From NCBI GenBank assembly GCA_016618085.1, contig JABLTG010000031.1:1-64000 (forward strand): a stretch of 64,000 nucleotides of DNA, read 5' to 3'. Each line of letters begins with the position of its first letter. Positions within the stretch are counted from its first letter, which is position 1. This DNA comes from Neovahlkampfia damariscottae. Lineage: Eukaryota > Heterolobosea > Selenaionea > Neovahlkampfiida > Neovahlkampfiidae. This document shows, piece by piece, positions 1 to 12,430 of the stretch. Position numbers and translations under genes: made by a program. The notes under the pieces were generated by a model. That model was not told where the DNA came from, searched no databases, and worked only from the letters and a program-made list of their open reading frames with translations.

Positions 1-2
1 TA

Positions 3-434
3 AATGCAAATGAGAATCCAGAATCTTCAAAATACCCTTGGTTGTTCAATAGAAAATTGAAAAAAATACCACGAGATGCTTTAGATTATGCTATTCAGCA
101 ATATGTCTGTAATGTTCACAGTTCAACGGAAATGCTGAAAGAAAAACAAAAGAAAACAAACAAAAAAATCAAATTAGAAGCAAACATGAAAAAAAGAACT
201 GAAAAAATGTCTCAAAGTGTTGGAATACCAGTCAATGGTGGTAAACCAAGTATTAAATGGAATGAAGAAGGATTTTTCTTTTGGCCATCTTATAAACTTG
301 GAGCATTAAAAACTGCTCAAAAAAGAGAAATTAAAAGATTATCAAATGTAGTTGGTAAAGAATCAAGTGATAGAACTTGTATTTTAAAATATCAACATGG
401 AAGATGTTATATGATTATTCCAATATATTTCTGA
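3..434 (+). pseudogene. TnpB/Fanzor-like OrfB fragment (decayed)
   Basis: An open frame enters from the left window edge and runs to a stop at 432. Residues PWLFNRKLKKIPRDAL followed by a helical DYAIQQYV stretch match the region of TnpB and Fanzor proteins where a Trp-Leu pair precedes a (V/I)P..(V/L)....L helix. Further on, SIKWNEEGFFFWPSYKLGAL and then a short HGRCYMIIPI segment match the beta-strand region just ahead of the first RuvC motif. The RuvC DPG motif and zinc ribbon are absent: the frame stops right after IIPIYF, and the other frames to about 560 give no RuvC signature. This looks like the middle of an RNA-guided nuclease gene that has lost its catalytic half. There is no ATG in the visible part. 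The family call rests on remembered motif layout, not on a search. Confidence 0.5.
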
Positions 435-629
435 TGAATATACAAAATTTTATTGGAAATCCAAAAACTGCCAGTACTGCTGGCGACGGTCCTATCCCGA
501 AAGAAACTTTGATTTTAATGTCTGGTCTGATTAATCAGAATGAACGGAAAAGTCAGTTTTAAGATGGCGGATGAAGTTGAAGAAGAAAAAATTTGTTTTG
601 AATGTAGGTCAAAATAGAAATGTTTAAAT

Positions 630-1660
630 TTAAAAAAATAAACCTTTTTCTTCATTTTCTTCTTTATTTTCAATATTCTGTTCAATCATTTCAATTAAAT
701 TCAATCCAATCTTCTTTGCTGACTTTAAGAAGTTAATTTTTTCTTTATTTGCTTACTTGAATCATTTTTCTAAGTTCACTTGGGTTCAGTCCAGATGAAG
801 AACCACCTTTTTGAATGGAACAAATATCAGATTTTTTATTAATCGCAATAGTCAATTTTGTTGACATTACTAACTCTTCTTCAACAGTAGGATCAACTAT
901 AAATTCTTCTCCAATTTTTGCAAAAGTTATACATATTGGTATATTCTTAATTGGTAATTTTTCAAAATCTGAAGGATCATCACTAAAGTCAATTTCTGTC
1001 AATCCATTCTCCAAATTGATGACTTCAATTTTAGGTATATGACATGTTTGTAAAGCACTAAATGCACCAATAGCTAAAGCATCACTTAAATTACCATCAG
1101 AATCTAAAACAAGAGCATCCAAATAAAGTACCCAACATTGCTTTCCTTCAGTGATACAAAGTGATTTCCAATTGATACTATCACTTTTTTGTAAAATGTT
1201 TAACAATAAAGAACTTAAAGAAGCACTTAAACCTTCACCTCCTCGTCCAACAAATGCAGGATCTGCAGATGGTGAACTAATAAATAAAAAATTAAAAAAT
1301 TGTTTTTAAATTACCAGTCAACATGTACTAAAGCTGTAAAAAAAAATAAATTAATAATACCTTCTAAACGACCACAATCCGGAGATTCATTTGAAGGTTC
1401 GCCAATTTCTGCTTTAATTCCAATTAAAATATCAGTATCTGATAATTTTATACGAGAAGAACCTAATTATAAAATTAACGAAAAACAAAAATACCATTTG
1501 CTTGACTGATGACCTAAAATACTTTAAAAATATAAAATGCTCGAACACTTGTATTCAAAACGAAAGGTCGAAAGTCTAATCTTTTTCTTCCATCAGATCT
1601 TATATTTTCTTTTATTCCACCAACGATATATTCCTTTTCGCTTTTTCCAATTCTTATCAT
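630..1660 (-). CDS. RRP42: Exosome core subunit RRP42 / EXOSC7
   Basis: RNase PH-fold subunit of the RNA exosome ring. Six exons can be joined: 1547-1660, 1495-1513, 1361-1462, 1315-1333, 757-1276 and 630-722. Two of the exons are only 19 nt. The start MIRIGKSEKEYIVGG leads into the conserved IRSDGR signature. It is followed by SSRIKLSDTDILIGIKAE, then VDCSPSADPAF just ahead of GRGGEG, and a C-terminal helix KKIGLNLIEMIEQN. The layout follows human EXOSC7 closely. RRP42-type subunits lack phosphorolytic activity and serve as scaffold. The ATG lies just downstream of an ATTGG box in a promoter shared with the EF-hand gene on the other strand. The identification is firm. The five introns are 27-38 nt, and each has GT-AG ends. 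Confidence 0.9.
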
Positions 1661-1725
1661 TCACCAATAAAAAATTGTTTCCAACGAGACAATTCATTGG
1701 ACAAAGTTGCTTTTACCCTAAAACG
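1661..1725. promoter_or_regulatory. Bidirectional promoter, RRP42 / EF-hand gene
   Basis: This 65-bp gap between two divergent start codons holds a CCAAT near 1664 and an ATTGG near 1696. No TATA element is evident. It is the first example of the CCAAT arrangement seen upstream of nearly every gene in the window. Confidence 0.55.
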
Positions 1726-2456
1726 ATGAAAACAACACAAAAACTTTACTTCAAAAAAAATTATAATTTACTAAAATCTATTCAACTTAAATATGATGGA
1801 GCTACAGAAAAAGTTAAAGTGGACCAACTTTTGTTGAGCGTAAAAAACTCTTTTTTTTAATTTTTCAAAAGAAACATCATGTTTTTAAACCTCTTGGATT
1901 TAGACGTGAAGATTTTTTATATAAAAAACTTCTTGGTTTAAAAGATGACTCTGGTGAAATTGTTAATGCAATTCCAGAAATTCCATTTAAAGCTATTGAC
2001 ACAGCTTTATTAAAAGATGGTAAAACTTATGAGTTATTAGTTCAAGGTAAAAAATAAACAAATCCCATCTGAATTCATTTTTTAGATTTTCATGATGTTG
2101 AAGTATCTCAAGTTTCTTTTGATGATAAGCAACACATCAGAAAATTATTTGATTTAATTGATAACAATGGTAATGGAGTGCTTACAGAAAGTGAAGTTGC
2201 TGTAGATTTCAAATTGCTGTTAAAAGCTTATTGTGCAAAAAAAATTGAACAATCAGATCTCGATCCTAAAATGAAAGAAGCTGCCTTGAAAGAAAATTCA
2301 AAATTTGTAACCACATTCATTGATAGTTGGATGATTGTTAAAGGATTTTCTATAGACAAAGGTTTAAAACTTGAACAGTTTTTAGAATTTGGCTGTAAAG
2401 TTATAAATTCTCATGAAAAAGTAATCAGGGGACTTTTACAGGATCAAACTGAATAG
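1726..2456 (+). CDS. Single EF-hand protein, uncharacterised
   Basis: Three exons (1726-1839, 1872-2046, 2086-2456) give 219 residues. A clear EF-hand lies around residue 120: DDKQHIRKLFDLIDNNGNG continues into VLTESE, a 12-residue loop with D, N, N, G and E in the calcium-ligand positions. I see no second canonical loop. The N-terminal half carries a short basic-aromatic stretch and KHHVFKPLGFRREDFLYKK, with no family I recognise. The C-terminal half is helical and mixed-charge. The protein is probably soluble: no signal peptide or membrane segment is visible. It is transcribed divergently from RRP42. Calcium sensing is inferred only from the loop; the target is unknown. Confidence 0.75.
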
Positions 2457-2581
2457 ATGAGGAAAGTTATTCGAATAAATAATTCTCTTATTGGAACTTT
2501 TCCGATTTTAGTGAATTGCTTAAACCATCGTTAGAACTATTAATTTGATTCGAAGAATCGGAAAATTAACCAATTAAAAAA

Positions 2582-4779
2582 ATGTTTAGTATTATACCAA
2601 AGAAAACAGCAACAGTTCTGACGAAGAAGTTCAGATATTCAAAAGTACCAGGAGCACTTTCAGATATTGGAAAGAATGTGTTCAGTGAATCTGTTTTAAG
2701 AAATAGTGTTAAACCTGAGGTATATGAAGCATTTGTTGAAGCAAAAAGGACTGGAAAAGCATTAGAGAAGTCAATACGTAATGCTATTGCTACTTCTATG
2801 CAAAAATGGGCCATGGAAAGAGGTTGTGTGTAAGAATTTATTTTTTTTAATTTTCACAAGAACTTTTTCACATTGGTTTTCACCTATGAGAGGATTCAAC
2901 GGAGAAAAACATGATTCATTTATTGATTTAAATTATAGCACTGGTGATATTGTTGTTGATTTCAGCGGAACAAAATTATTTTGTGGTGAAACTGATGGAA
3001 GTTCTTTTCCAAATGGTGGACTGAGAGCAACTCATACTGCTGCTGCCTACACTGCTTGGGATATTTCTTCACCACCATTTATTAGAGATGACTGTTTATT
3101 TATTCCTTCTGGTTTTATTGCATGGACAGGACAGCCTTTGGATGTAAAAACACCTTTATTAAGGGCAAATGAAACACTCAGTGAACAAGGAGTACGTCTT
3201 TTGAAGAATTTAGGAGACAATGAAACCACTTCAGTTGTAAGCAACGTCGGATGGGAACAAGGTTCAAATTTTATTTGTTAATTATTTTTTTAAAGAATTT
3301 TTTGTAATTGATAGAGAAAGTTATGTGAAAAGACCTGATTTAGTTCACACAGGAAGAACACTAATTGGAGCTTCACCTTCATTAGGACAACAAACAGAAA
3401 AACATTATTTTGGAAAAATGAATTTAAGAGTACGTGATTATCTTAGAGATGTTCAAAAAGAATTATGGAGTTTAGGAATTTCACTTAATACATTACACAA
3501 CGAAGTAGCACCAGCTCAACATGAAATCTCACCAATTTTTTCACTTACAAACGTGGCTTCTGATCAAAACGTTTTGGCAATGGAAGTCTTAGAACAGGTT
3601 GCAATTAGACATGGTTTGATTTGTTTGATGCATGAAAAACCATTTGCAAATATTAATGGTTCAGGAAAACATAATAATTGGGGTTTAAACACTGACAAAG
3701 GTGAAAATTTATTTGTACCAGGAAAAACAAAAGAACAACAACAAAGATTTATGGTTATGGTTACAACATTAGCAAGAGCACTTGATGTACATGGTGATGT
3801 TATTAGAATGGGAATTGCTAACTCAGGAAATGATCACAGACTTGGTGCTCAAGAAGCTCCTCCTGCAATCATTTCATTGTACACAGGAACATCAATGGAA
3901 AAACATTTGAAACAAATTTTAAATGATGGACCTCTTGAAGGATATGGTTTACAAAGTGAAATATTAAACTTTGGAACAAAATCGATTTTGGAAACTGAAA
4001 AAAATATTGAAGATAGAAATAGAACAGCTCCATTTCCATTCTGTGGAAATAGATTCGAATTTAGAGCAGTGGGATCATTACAAAACATTGCATGGCCATT
4101 AACTTTGGTAAATGCTGCAATGACAGATTCTATGTCAGTAATGAGTGATTTAATTGAATCAGGAAAATCACCAAAAGATGCTGTCAAAGAGACGCTTTCA
4201 AAACATATGAGAGTTATTTTCAATGGGAATGGTTATTCATCTGAGTGGCCAATTGAAGCGAAAAAAAGAGGTTTATGGGATTTACCACAAACTATTGATG
4301 CTCTTGGTGCATTTGATTCAGAAAAAAATGCGAAATTATTTGAATCAACAAGAATCTTCTCAAAAGAAGAACTTTCAGCTAGAACTGAAGTTTTGTATGA
4401 AAATTACACAAAAGCAATTTTAACAGAAGTTGATTGCTTCTTAAATATGGTAACCAATGGTGTTTTAGCTGGATGTGCAAAAGATTTAGCTCAATGCCAA
4501 AATTCAAATTCTGAAACATTGAAAGCTATGTTTGTTGACAAAGATGCTCTTTATGCCAACCTTTATAAAGAAAACAAAAAACTAAAAGAGTTGTATCAAT
4601 CATTTCCAGAAGATGGAGACCATTCAACACAAGCAAAATACGCAGCTAATACTTTGAAAACTCAAATGGAAAAAACAAGAATCATTTGTGATAAAGTTGA
4701 AAAAGAATTACCTTCTGAATTCTATCCATTTCCAAAATATGAAAATATTCTTTATGATCACTACACAGAATCTGATTGA
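2582..4779 (+). CDS. Glutamine synthetase type III (GlnN family)
   Basis: ATP-dependent glutamate to glutamine ligase of the large GSIII class, distinct from eukaryotic GSII. Exons 2582-2829, 2861-3261 and 3296-4779 give 710 residues, the usual size for GSIII. Visible landmarks are HWFSPMRGFNGEKHDSF (substrate cap), FSGTKLFCGETDGSSFPNGG (catalytic loop), WEQEFFVID, KRPDLVHTGRTLIGA, NEVAPAQHE, GSGKHNNWGLNTDKGENL, DHRLGAQEAPPAI and FPFCGNRFEFRAVGS. The usual GPEQE metal-binding motif reads GWEQE here; the Glu residues are kept. About 20 basic and hydroxyl-rich residues precede the conserved N-terminus and could be a mitochondrial targeting peptide (inference). GSIII is known from bacteria and scattered protists such as diatoms and Dictyostelium, so a bacterial origin is plausible but old. 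Confidence 0.93.
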
Positions 4780-4856
4780 GAATAATAAAAAATTAATTTA
4801 TTTGGTTGAATAATTGGAAAATTTTTTTTATCCAATCATTGTTCGAAGCTACTCAA

Positions 4857-7800
4857 ATGGAAGAGTTTCGTTATGGATGCAAAAATTTTTTCTCTACAAA
4901 TTTAGAGGTCAAAAAAAAATCTGAAGAAATATTAAACAAATTCTTTTCTCAACAAAAACCGTATCAATTTTGCACGGAAGTTTTAGGTTTGAACGAATTT
5001 TTTTTAAGACTTTGAAGAACAATCCAAAAATGATAACGATGATTATACATGCTTTATGGCTTCGAATTTAATCAGAAAATCTGTAATTAGAGAATGGACG
5101 ATTTTAGATGATGAGTTAAAAACACAATTATGTTCCTTTATTTTGAAATATACAATGAAGAGGTAAGTTAATATTTTCTGAACAATTGAAAGTACAAAAA
5201 ATGAAACAATCAATCAATTATTAAGTTGTTATTCCATGATACAAAAAAGATCATGGTCAGAGAATGAAAAATTGAAAAAAGAATTTTTTCAAATTCTTCA
5301 ATCTTTATTGACATCAAATGAAAACGTAAATCTTATTTTTTTGACAATTTAGAAACTTTTTGTTATGAAATTATTATTTTCAATGATTTCTGAGTTTTCA
5401 AATACAAATTGCTCATTGATTGGGATGACATGGGAAGATCATAAAAAATCTTCAAAAATTTTTCAAACAGAATTACTTTCTCAGATGTATCAATATTCAA
5501 TGACTTTCTTATCTACATTTTTAAAAGAAGATCCAAAAAATGAAATTGAATTGAAAATGTGTGAAATATCATTGAATATTTTACAATCATTTCTAAATTG
5601 GGATTTCTCAACAACTATATTCATAAAAGATGGTTATGACAAAGAAAAAGATGATACTATTATATATGCCACATCAGATAAAAAATGGATCAAAATGTTA
5701 TCAGATATCAATACATTGAACCTGTTGATTCAAGTAAGAATTTTATTTTTTTTTTTACTCATCAGTTAAACAAAAAATTCATCACTTATCCAACAATCAC
5801 CGATTTGATCAGAAAATCTTTATATATTTTATCATCTTTACCTATTCAATACATTGATTCAACTCAAAATCAATTGATATATTTATCAACTTTTATGAAT
5901 GGCATTTTTCACTTGTACTCAAAGTAAGGTTTCTTTAATTTACAACAAAGTTCATTTGAGGTAAAAAGGGACTCATTTGATATGGAGATTTATGATTGTT
6001 CAAAAATAATGCTCAGATTAATTACAAATTATCATATTGATGCATTCTCAAAATTAGAGAATTTCAAGCAGATTTTAGAAACATTTTTATCATTATCTGT
6101 GAGTTTAATGAAAATTTCAGTGAAAGAATCAATTGGTGAATCATTGACAATTATTTTAGATACTTGGGTGGCATTGAGTTTGTTGTTTTCAATTCTAATA
6201 TTTAGTGCCACAACTTGAAGATAATTACAATCAAGAAGTTATGAAATTTTTAGAAGACTGTTGTTTCACATTATTTCAATCATATTTATCCATAAATGAC
6301 TATGATGAAGATTTAATGAATGAACAATTGGAATGTGTTGGTTATTTAGGGAGATATTGTTCATATCAATCTTTATCATTGTTAAATCAATTACTAGTAG
6401 AAAAGTTAAAAGTTTTATCAAATATTTCTTCAAATGTTTCATTGGATTCAACATGGGATGATTTAGAAACAATCTTCAATTTTTGTGGATACTTATTGTG
6501 TGATGATCCAACTTCAGAAGTTCCACTGATCCCAGAGCATTTTATTTTATTAACAATCAAAGACAAAACTGTCAACAATCCATTGATAGTTTTATTCAAT
6601 AATATTTTACAATACTCAGATTTCGAATCAAATTTACTAAAGTCTAAAAATTCATCAGTAAGTGATTCGTCTATTTTGACAAATGAAGGTTTTGAGTTCT
6701 TTGATTAGTGAAAAATTAATTTGGTTTTTTCGAAGATTTTCAAGAAGTTATTTGATTCCAAAAGAAGATGAATATTCAAATTTTAGTGAATTATTGTTAT
6801 CAAATTTTTCTAAAAATGGAAATGGCAAAAAATTGGCAGAATACTTCTTTACAAAAATCCAAATCAATTTGTACTTTTGGCAACACGAACCTGATTTAAT
6901 GAATCAAGTAAACCACAAAATATTTTAAATTTTTTTGATAAAGACAGTTGAATTTTTCAGAACTTTAGTTTCAAATAACTCTGTTATTTCTCATTTAGCG
7001 AATCTCAAAGAATGGGATGATTTTTTAATTGAAGATTCCAAAACATTTGGAACATTGAACCATACAAATTATGTTAAAGGGTAAAAAAAAAAAATATCAA
7101 TTTTGATTCAATTAGATGTATTACTGAATGTTTAACAAAAGGATCTTTTTACTTTGTCGAAATTGATTCTTATCAAAAAATTCAAGAAAATTATTCATCA
7201 AAAGTATTAATACCATTGACAGTAAGAATATTTTGTCTAAAATTAACATTTAAAGAAACAATTTGAGTCAATTTTACAAAATCAAAATTTTCAAAAAAAT
7301 TATCAAAAACCAGAAGTTTTGAATCAATTATCTTATTGCATTGAGGTAATGAAGTTTTGAATTCAATTAACCTATATAAAAGAAATACAGAGGAATTGCA
7401 AGAGCAACAGAAATCTCAAATGCAACTCTTATTTGTGAATTTTTTGAAAAGACAAAATTGTTTGAGAATTTAGTTCAACTTTCTCATTCATATCACAACC
7501 AAAATCAAATTTTATTTCAAATCTTTGAATTTTTCAAAGATTGTGCTGAATTTCAAGTAATTTCAAATTTTAAATTAATATTTATGAACAGATGTTTCAT
7601 TTGAATATGGAACAATCTTATTATCTTTATAATGGTTGTATTGGAGTGATGAAATCATTTTTGAAATATAACAAAGGAAGAATCACAAGTATCAAATATA
7701 AAGAAGATGCAGAAGATGAAAGTTATGAAGATTTATTAATACAAATCAATATATTGATCTCATTGATCCAAAAAGATTTTTTTTATTCTGGACATGATGA

Positions 7801-8522
7801 ATTTGATAAAAATTTACCAATGGTAATTTTAGGAGGTGTTGAAATTTTGTTACCATTGATCACCTTTGACCTGTTACAAGTTTGAAATTTCCATTATTTT
7901 AACACTTTATAGTTTCCAAAATTATGCTCTCAATATTTTATTTTAATCAATTCAATGTTTGAAAGTTATTCAGAAGAATTGAAAAGTTTATCCATTGATT
8001 TGTTTAAACAAATTATGCAATCTTTAGATTTCGGTGTAAAACAGTAAGAAATGATGCAATTCATCTGATTTTTCAAGTCATGATAAAGAAATTGTTAAAT
8101 ACAGTTTTGACACAATTTACAACATTTTAGATTTCCAAATTTCATCAAAAGAAGGATTTACCAATCAATTATTTTTTAAAGAATTATGTGCTCATTTCTT
8201 AAAAACTATCATTTTCATTTCATTTTATGAGAGGATACCAAATGAAGCAATCGAAAATGTTAGTTTCTGTTTATTTGGATTGATTGTTTATGATTCTGTA
8301 ATTTTATTTTTGTTTTTATTTTTTTAGTCACAATATCATAATGTTATCAAGAGTATTATTGATGAGATGAATGAAACTCAAATCAAAGAAAGACTAGTTT
8401 TGGGTTTTCAAATTTTAGAGGAGAATATGAATTTAAAATGGGACATGAGTTGTAAAGCTCAATTTACAAAAAATTTTAGAAAATTCTTATCTTTTGTTAG
8501 AGCTTTTATGATCAAACAATAA
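4857..8522 (+). CDS. XPO4: Exportin-4-like nuclear export receptor
   Basis: Importin-beta superfamily protein that would carry cargo through the nuclear pore with RanGTP. The start EEFRYGCKNFFSTNLEVKKK opens a HEAT repeat. It continues YTCFMASNLIRKSVIREWTI, the conserved second HEAT helix of XPO4/XPO7 proteins. Later ISEFSNTNCSLIGMTWEDH corresponds to the XPO4 stretch LLSEFSSSS..G. The remainder is an acidic and helical solenoid ending CKAQFTKNFRKFLSFVRAFM. At least eight short introns interrupt it, for example 'gtaagttaat...gaaag' at 5163 and 'gtaaatctta...aatttag' near 5327. The total is about 1,050-1,100 residues, close to human XPO4 (about 1,150). The ATG at 4857 is 20 bp after CCAAT at 4831. 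I did not verify every splice junction in the central part. Confidence 0.8.
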
Positions 8523-8751
8523 ATCTTTTTCATCTTATTGGTTGACTTTCGTTGATAAAGATAAATTTGGAAGTGTCCAATTAGAATCTTTCGAATTTCG
8601 AAAGACGTTAGAACTGACTTTTTTCATTTCTTTAGTTATTTTGCATGTGGAAATTTGAAGAATGAAAAAAAGTGAAAAGAAAGTCAAAAAAAATCGACCA
8701 ATCATATTTTACTTTAACGTTTTTTCTTCCTCATCCACTAATTGCAAAACG

Positions 8752-11494
8752 ATGTCTTTTCTGTGGGGCGACTGGTGGGAATTCTTAGATGAAGAATCAG
8801 GTCGTAGTTATTATTTCAATGAAGCAACACAGGAATCAGTTTGGGTAAAACCTGTTGAACCTGTAAAAGAAAAACCAAAACCAACAGAAAAACCTGTACT
8901 TCCAAAAAGAGTTGAAACAAAAATTGAACCGAAAAAAGAAGAAGAACCAAAAGATTTAGAAAAAAAAAACTCTTTCAAGAGACCTGTTTCAAATAGTATT
9001 CTTGAAAAACAAAATACATTTGCAGAATTATTGGCAAAACAACAACAAATGTCACAAAAAAGTAATAATGAAAACAAAATAACATCACCAAAAAATAATC
9101 AAACACAAAGTGGAACTGGACAAAATAGAGTTTCTCAATCAATAGCTGAAAGACAAAAATCTATACACTCACAAAATTCACCTTTCAAACAACAAAATGA
9201 ACAAAACAGAACAAGTACTACAAGTGATGGAAATGGAGGAAAGGTTGATGTTTCAAAAAGAATTTCACAAGGTATACTTGATAGACAAAAATCAATTCAT
9301 TCACAAAATTCACCTTATTCTTCACCTTATACAAAACAAAAACCTATAGTTAGTAATGAAACTCGTACAAGTGATGCAGATGAACAAAAAAGTCCAGAGA
9401 AAAGTCCAGAACAAAAAGATGGATCAACTGGTAGAGCTAAAGTTGCTAAACTTTCGGTTTTACTTCAAAATCAAGGTCCTTTTGGAATGCCTGGTGGAAA
9501 ACCATGTTTGATTTTTTTTTTTTTTTCTTACTTTTTTTTTAAAGATAAAAAACCGAAAGAACAGGAAACGGATTCAGAAATTTCTTCAATTGTTTCACCA
9601 AAACAACAAACAAATTCTGATCAAATGTCAGTTCAAGTTGATCCAAATACAGGTAGAAAATCACCAAAGAGTTTGGGTGTAGTTCTTGACAAACCAAAAA
9701 CTATTTCACCACGAAAACAACAACAAAATGATCCTTCTTCAAATACTCAAAAAGATTCATCACAAATAACTCAAAAAGAAGCTCCAGGAGTCAAAAGAGG
9801 TAAGTTTAAAGATACTTTGTTAAATTGTTTCAAAAAAAAAAGAAAAAAAGAAAACATTAGGAAATCTTGGTAGAATGACTATGGGTCGTAATGGTTCAGC
9901 CATTGAAACAAAAACACCTTTAGTTTTTGAAATAAAAGAAGATGATCAATTCTCAAGAGATATTACGAAAAGACTTCAATCAACTATAAAATTTGATCAT
10001 GAAGGTGTTGATTCTGATTCAAGAAAGTCATCTGGTTCTTCACAAGGAACAGATTCAATATTTAATGAACAAGCAAAAAAAAGAAATTCAACTAAATCAG
10101 GTAAAAGACTAACATCCAATATATCGGATCAAGATTTATCCTTTGTTACAGAAACAACTTCAAATACATCAAGTCCAGCTACTAAAACACTTCCAAAAGG
10201 ATTCAAATATGATCCTAAACAAATGGGTAAAAGAGATAGTTTGTCAAATACAGACATGATACCTGTATTGAAAAATAAAGAATCAGATCATTCACAAGCT
10301 AGATGTATCATTAAAAATTCTGGTAAAAATACACTCATTACCTATGCCAAAGAGAAATTTCAAAAACAAAAATCAGGATTATTTGGAAAAGAAGTTAAAC
10401 CTGAAAAGATAGTACAATGGCAAAAACAACCTTTAAAATCAAGTTTACATTCTTTATCTGAAAATGATGAAAAAATATGTTTAGGTATTTATGAAGATTT
10501 ACAAAAAGTTATAATCTCTGTACGAACTGAATTTGGTATTCTTATTAAAGTATTGGATCAAATGTTAAGTAATTCAGCTATAAGAAATGAAATTATATTA
10601 TATGGATGTAAATTTATTAATAAAAATCCAGATCCAGATGCACAATTAAAATCTGTATTATTATTAACAGCAATGTTATCTACAGTTACACCAAAAGAAA
10701 TTGAATTAATTGAAGCTATAGACTCTTTTTTATCAACACTTGGTAGTTCAATTGAAGATAAAACTTTAAAGAAATGTATTCATTTTGCACGTGTTCGTTT
10801 TTCAAGATCATTATTTGTTGGTTCAAGAAAAACAGTTTCAAAAGAAAAATGTTTATCAACTATTTTTAAAGGTGAAATTCCATTACCTTTATATGGAGTT
10901 CCTTTAGAAGAATATTTTGAATGGCAAAATTCAAGACTTCCTGATTTTGAAGGTGTTTATATTTTAGACGTTTTATCAGAACATTTAATTCAAACTAAAG
11001 GAATTCATGTTGAAGGTATTTTTAGATTACCAGGTGATTCAGAAAAAATTGAAGATTTTAAAGATAATTTTGGAATGGGTAATTTTGTTTTGAAAGATGT
11101 TGGTATTTCAGAAACTCATGTTGTTGGTTCACTTTATAAATTATGGTTACGTGAATTAGCAGAACCATTAGTACCTTTACAATATTATACTTCATGTTTA
11201 AAAGCTGCAGGAGAAGATAATCAAGAAGAATGTGTTAATTTGTTATATCAATTCCCACCTCAAAATATTCATGTTATTGAATCTGTAATTAATTTCTTGG
11301 CTTGTATTTGCAATGAAGAATTTTTTAACAAAACAAAAATGAATGTTGAAAATATTTCAGTTGTATTTGCTCCAAATATTATTAGAAATCCATCAATCAC
11401 AGATCCAAGAATGATGATGATGAACTCTTCACTTGAATCAAAATTTATCAAAATTCTCATTATTTATGCACAAAGTTTGTTTGATGAAAATTAA
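8752..11494 (+). CDS. WW-MyTH4-RhoGAP protein (ARHGAP39/Vilse type)
   Basis: GTPase-activating protein for Rho/Rac GTPases. Exons 8752-9505, 9545-9799 and 9861-11494 give 880 residues. An N-terminal WW domain (residues 4-34, GDWWEFLDEESGRSYYFN then ESVWVKP) is followed by about 450 disordered, Ser/Gln/Lys-rich residues. Within these, SIAERQKSIHSQNSP recurs as GILDRQKSIHSQNSP, an internal repeat. A MyTH4-like block (EIILYGCKFINKNPDPDAQL) precedes the RhoGAP domain, which has the arginine finger in GIFRLPG, KLWLRELAEPLVP, and a FAPNIIRNP motif. This WW-MyTH4-RhoGAP order is that of ARHGAP39/Vilse, which links cell-surface cues to Rac. The ATG at 8752 was chosen because the WW domain begins at once and CCAAT lies at 8699. 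An upstream in-frame ATG at 8662 lies before the box. Confidence 0.87.
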
Positions 11495-11511
11495 TAAATA
11501 GTTTACTTATT

Positions 11512-12430
11512 TCAATTTGGTATCTTCCAATCAATTTCTTCAATTCCATTTTTTGAAAGATAAGCATTACATTCACTAAAACATTTGCATCCTTGAAATT
11601 TATTTCCAGCTAATGGACTTGGGTGTGCTGTTTTGATAACTTTATGATTCTTTTCATTGATTACTTTTCCTTTTTTATGTGCAAATCCACCCCATAAAAT
11701 AAAGACAACTATCCAATTAGATGTTAATGTGAAAAAAATGATCACTTGGTTGTTCTTGTTTATTGAGTACTTTGATAATTTCATCAGTAAATGTTAACCA
11801 TCCAAATTTTTGATGACTGTTAGCTTTTCCTTTACGAACAGTCAATGTAGCATTTAATAATAAAACACCTTGATCACACCATGATTCTAGTGAATGTTTA
11901 ATTATTGTGTTTTTATTGGTTTACCTAAAAATCCATGGTTAGGTTTTTTAAAACCTTCAATATCATTTTCAAGTTCTTTGTAGATGTTTTTAAGTGAAGG
12001 TGGAATTGTTACTCCTTTTTTAACAGAAAATGATAATCCATGACCTTGACCTGTAATTGGAAAAAAATTTCAAAAATTAAAATTATCTAAAACCTGGATT
12101 AAAATAAGGATCTTGTCCTAAAATAACAACTTTTACTTTATCTAAAGGACATTGATTTAAACAAGCGAATGTTTCTTCAATTGGTGGATAAATGGTTTCT
12201 CCTTTTGATTCTTCTTGTTCTAATTGTGAAACTAAACTTTTAAAGTATGACTTTGAAAATTCTTTTTCAAGAACTGACCTCCAAGATGTTTCTGTTAAAT
12301 GGTCTGAAACATTTGTGTATTGGAGTGTTTTTATTTTTTTATTTTTTGGTTCTTCTTGGATTTCTTCTTTTTTTTCTGGTTTTGTTTCCTCAACTTTTCT
12401 TTTTTTTGTCACCTTCAAGTATTTCTCCAT
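11512..12430 (-). CDS. UNG: Uracil-DNA glycosylase, family 1
   Basis: Excises uracil from DNA in base-excision repair. Exons 12094-12430, 11925-12050, 11746-11886 and 11512-11708 give 266 residues. The basic N-terminus TKKRKVEE resembles a classical nuclear localisation signal. The catalytic Asp motif reads [18 protein letters not shown], where the usual His of GQDPYH is Phe. [30 protein letters not shown] and the catalytic-His motif AHPSPLAG are all present. The gene is convergent with the RhoGAP gene; the stop codons are only 17 bp apart, so the 3' UTRs must be tiny or overlap. The Phe substitution at a near-catalytic position is the only oddity. Activity is likely but unproven. Confidence 0.93.

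Noticed and set aside
8811-9077. Long minus-strand frame rich in Phe and Ser
   Set aside because: It is the antisense of the Lys/Glu-rich linker of the RhoGAP gene; no start box or family.
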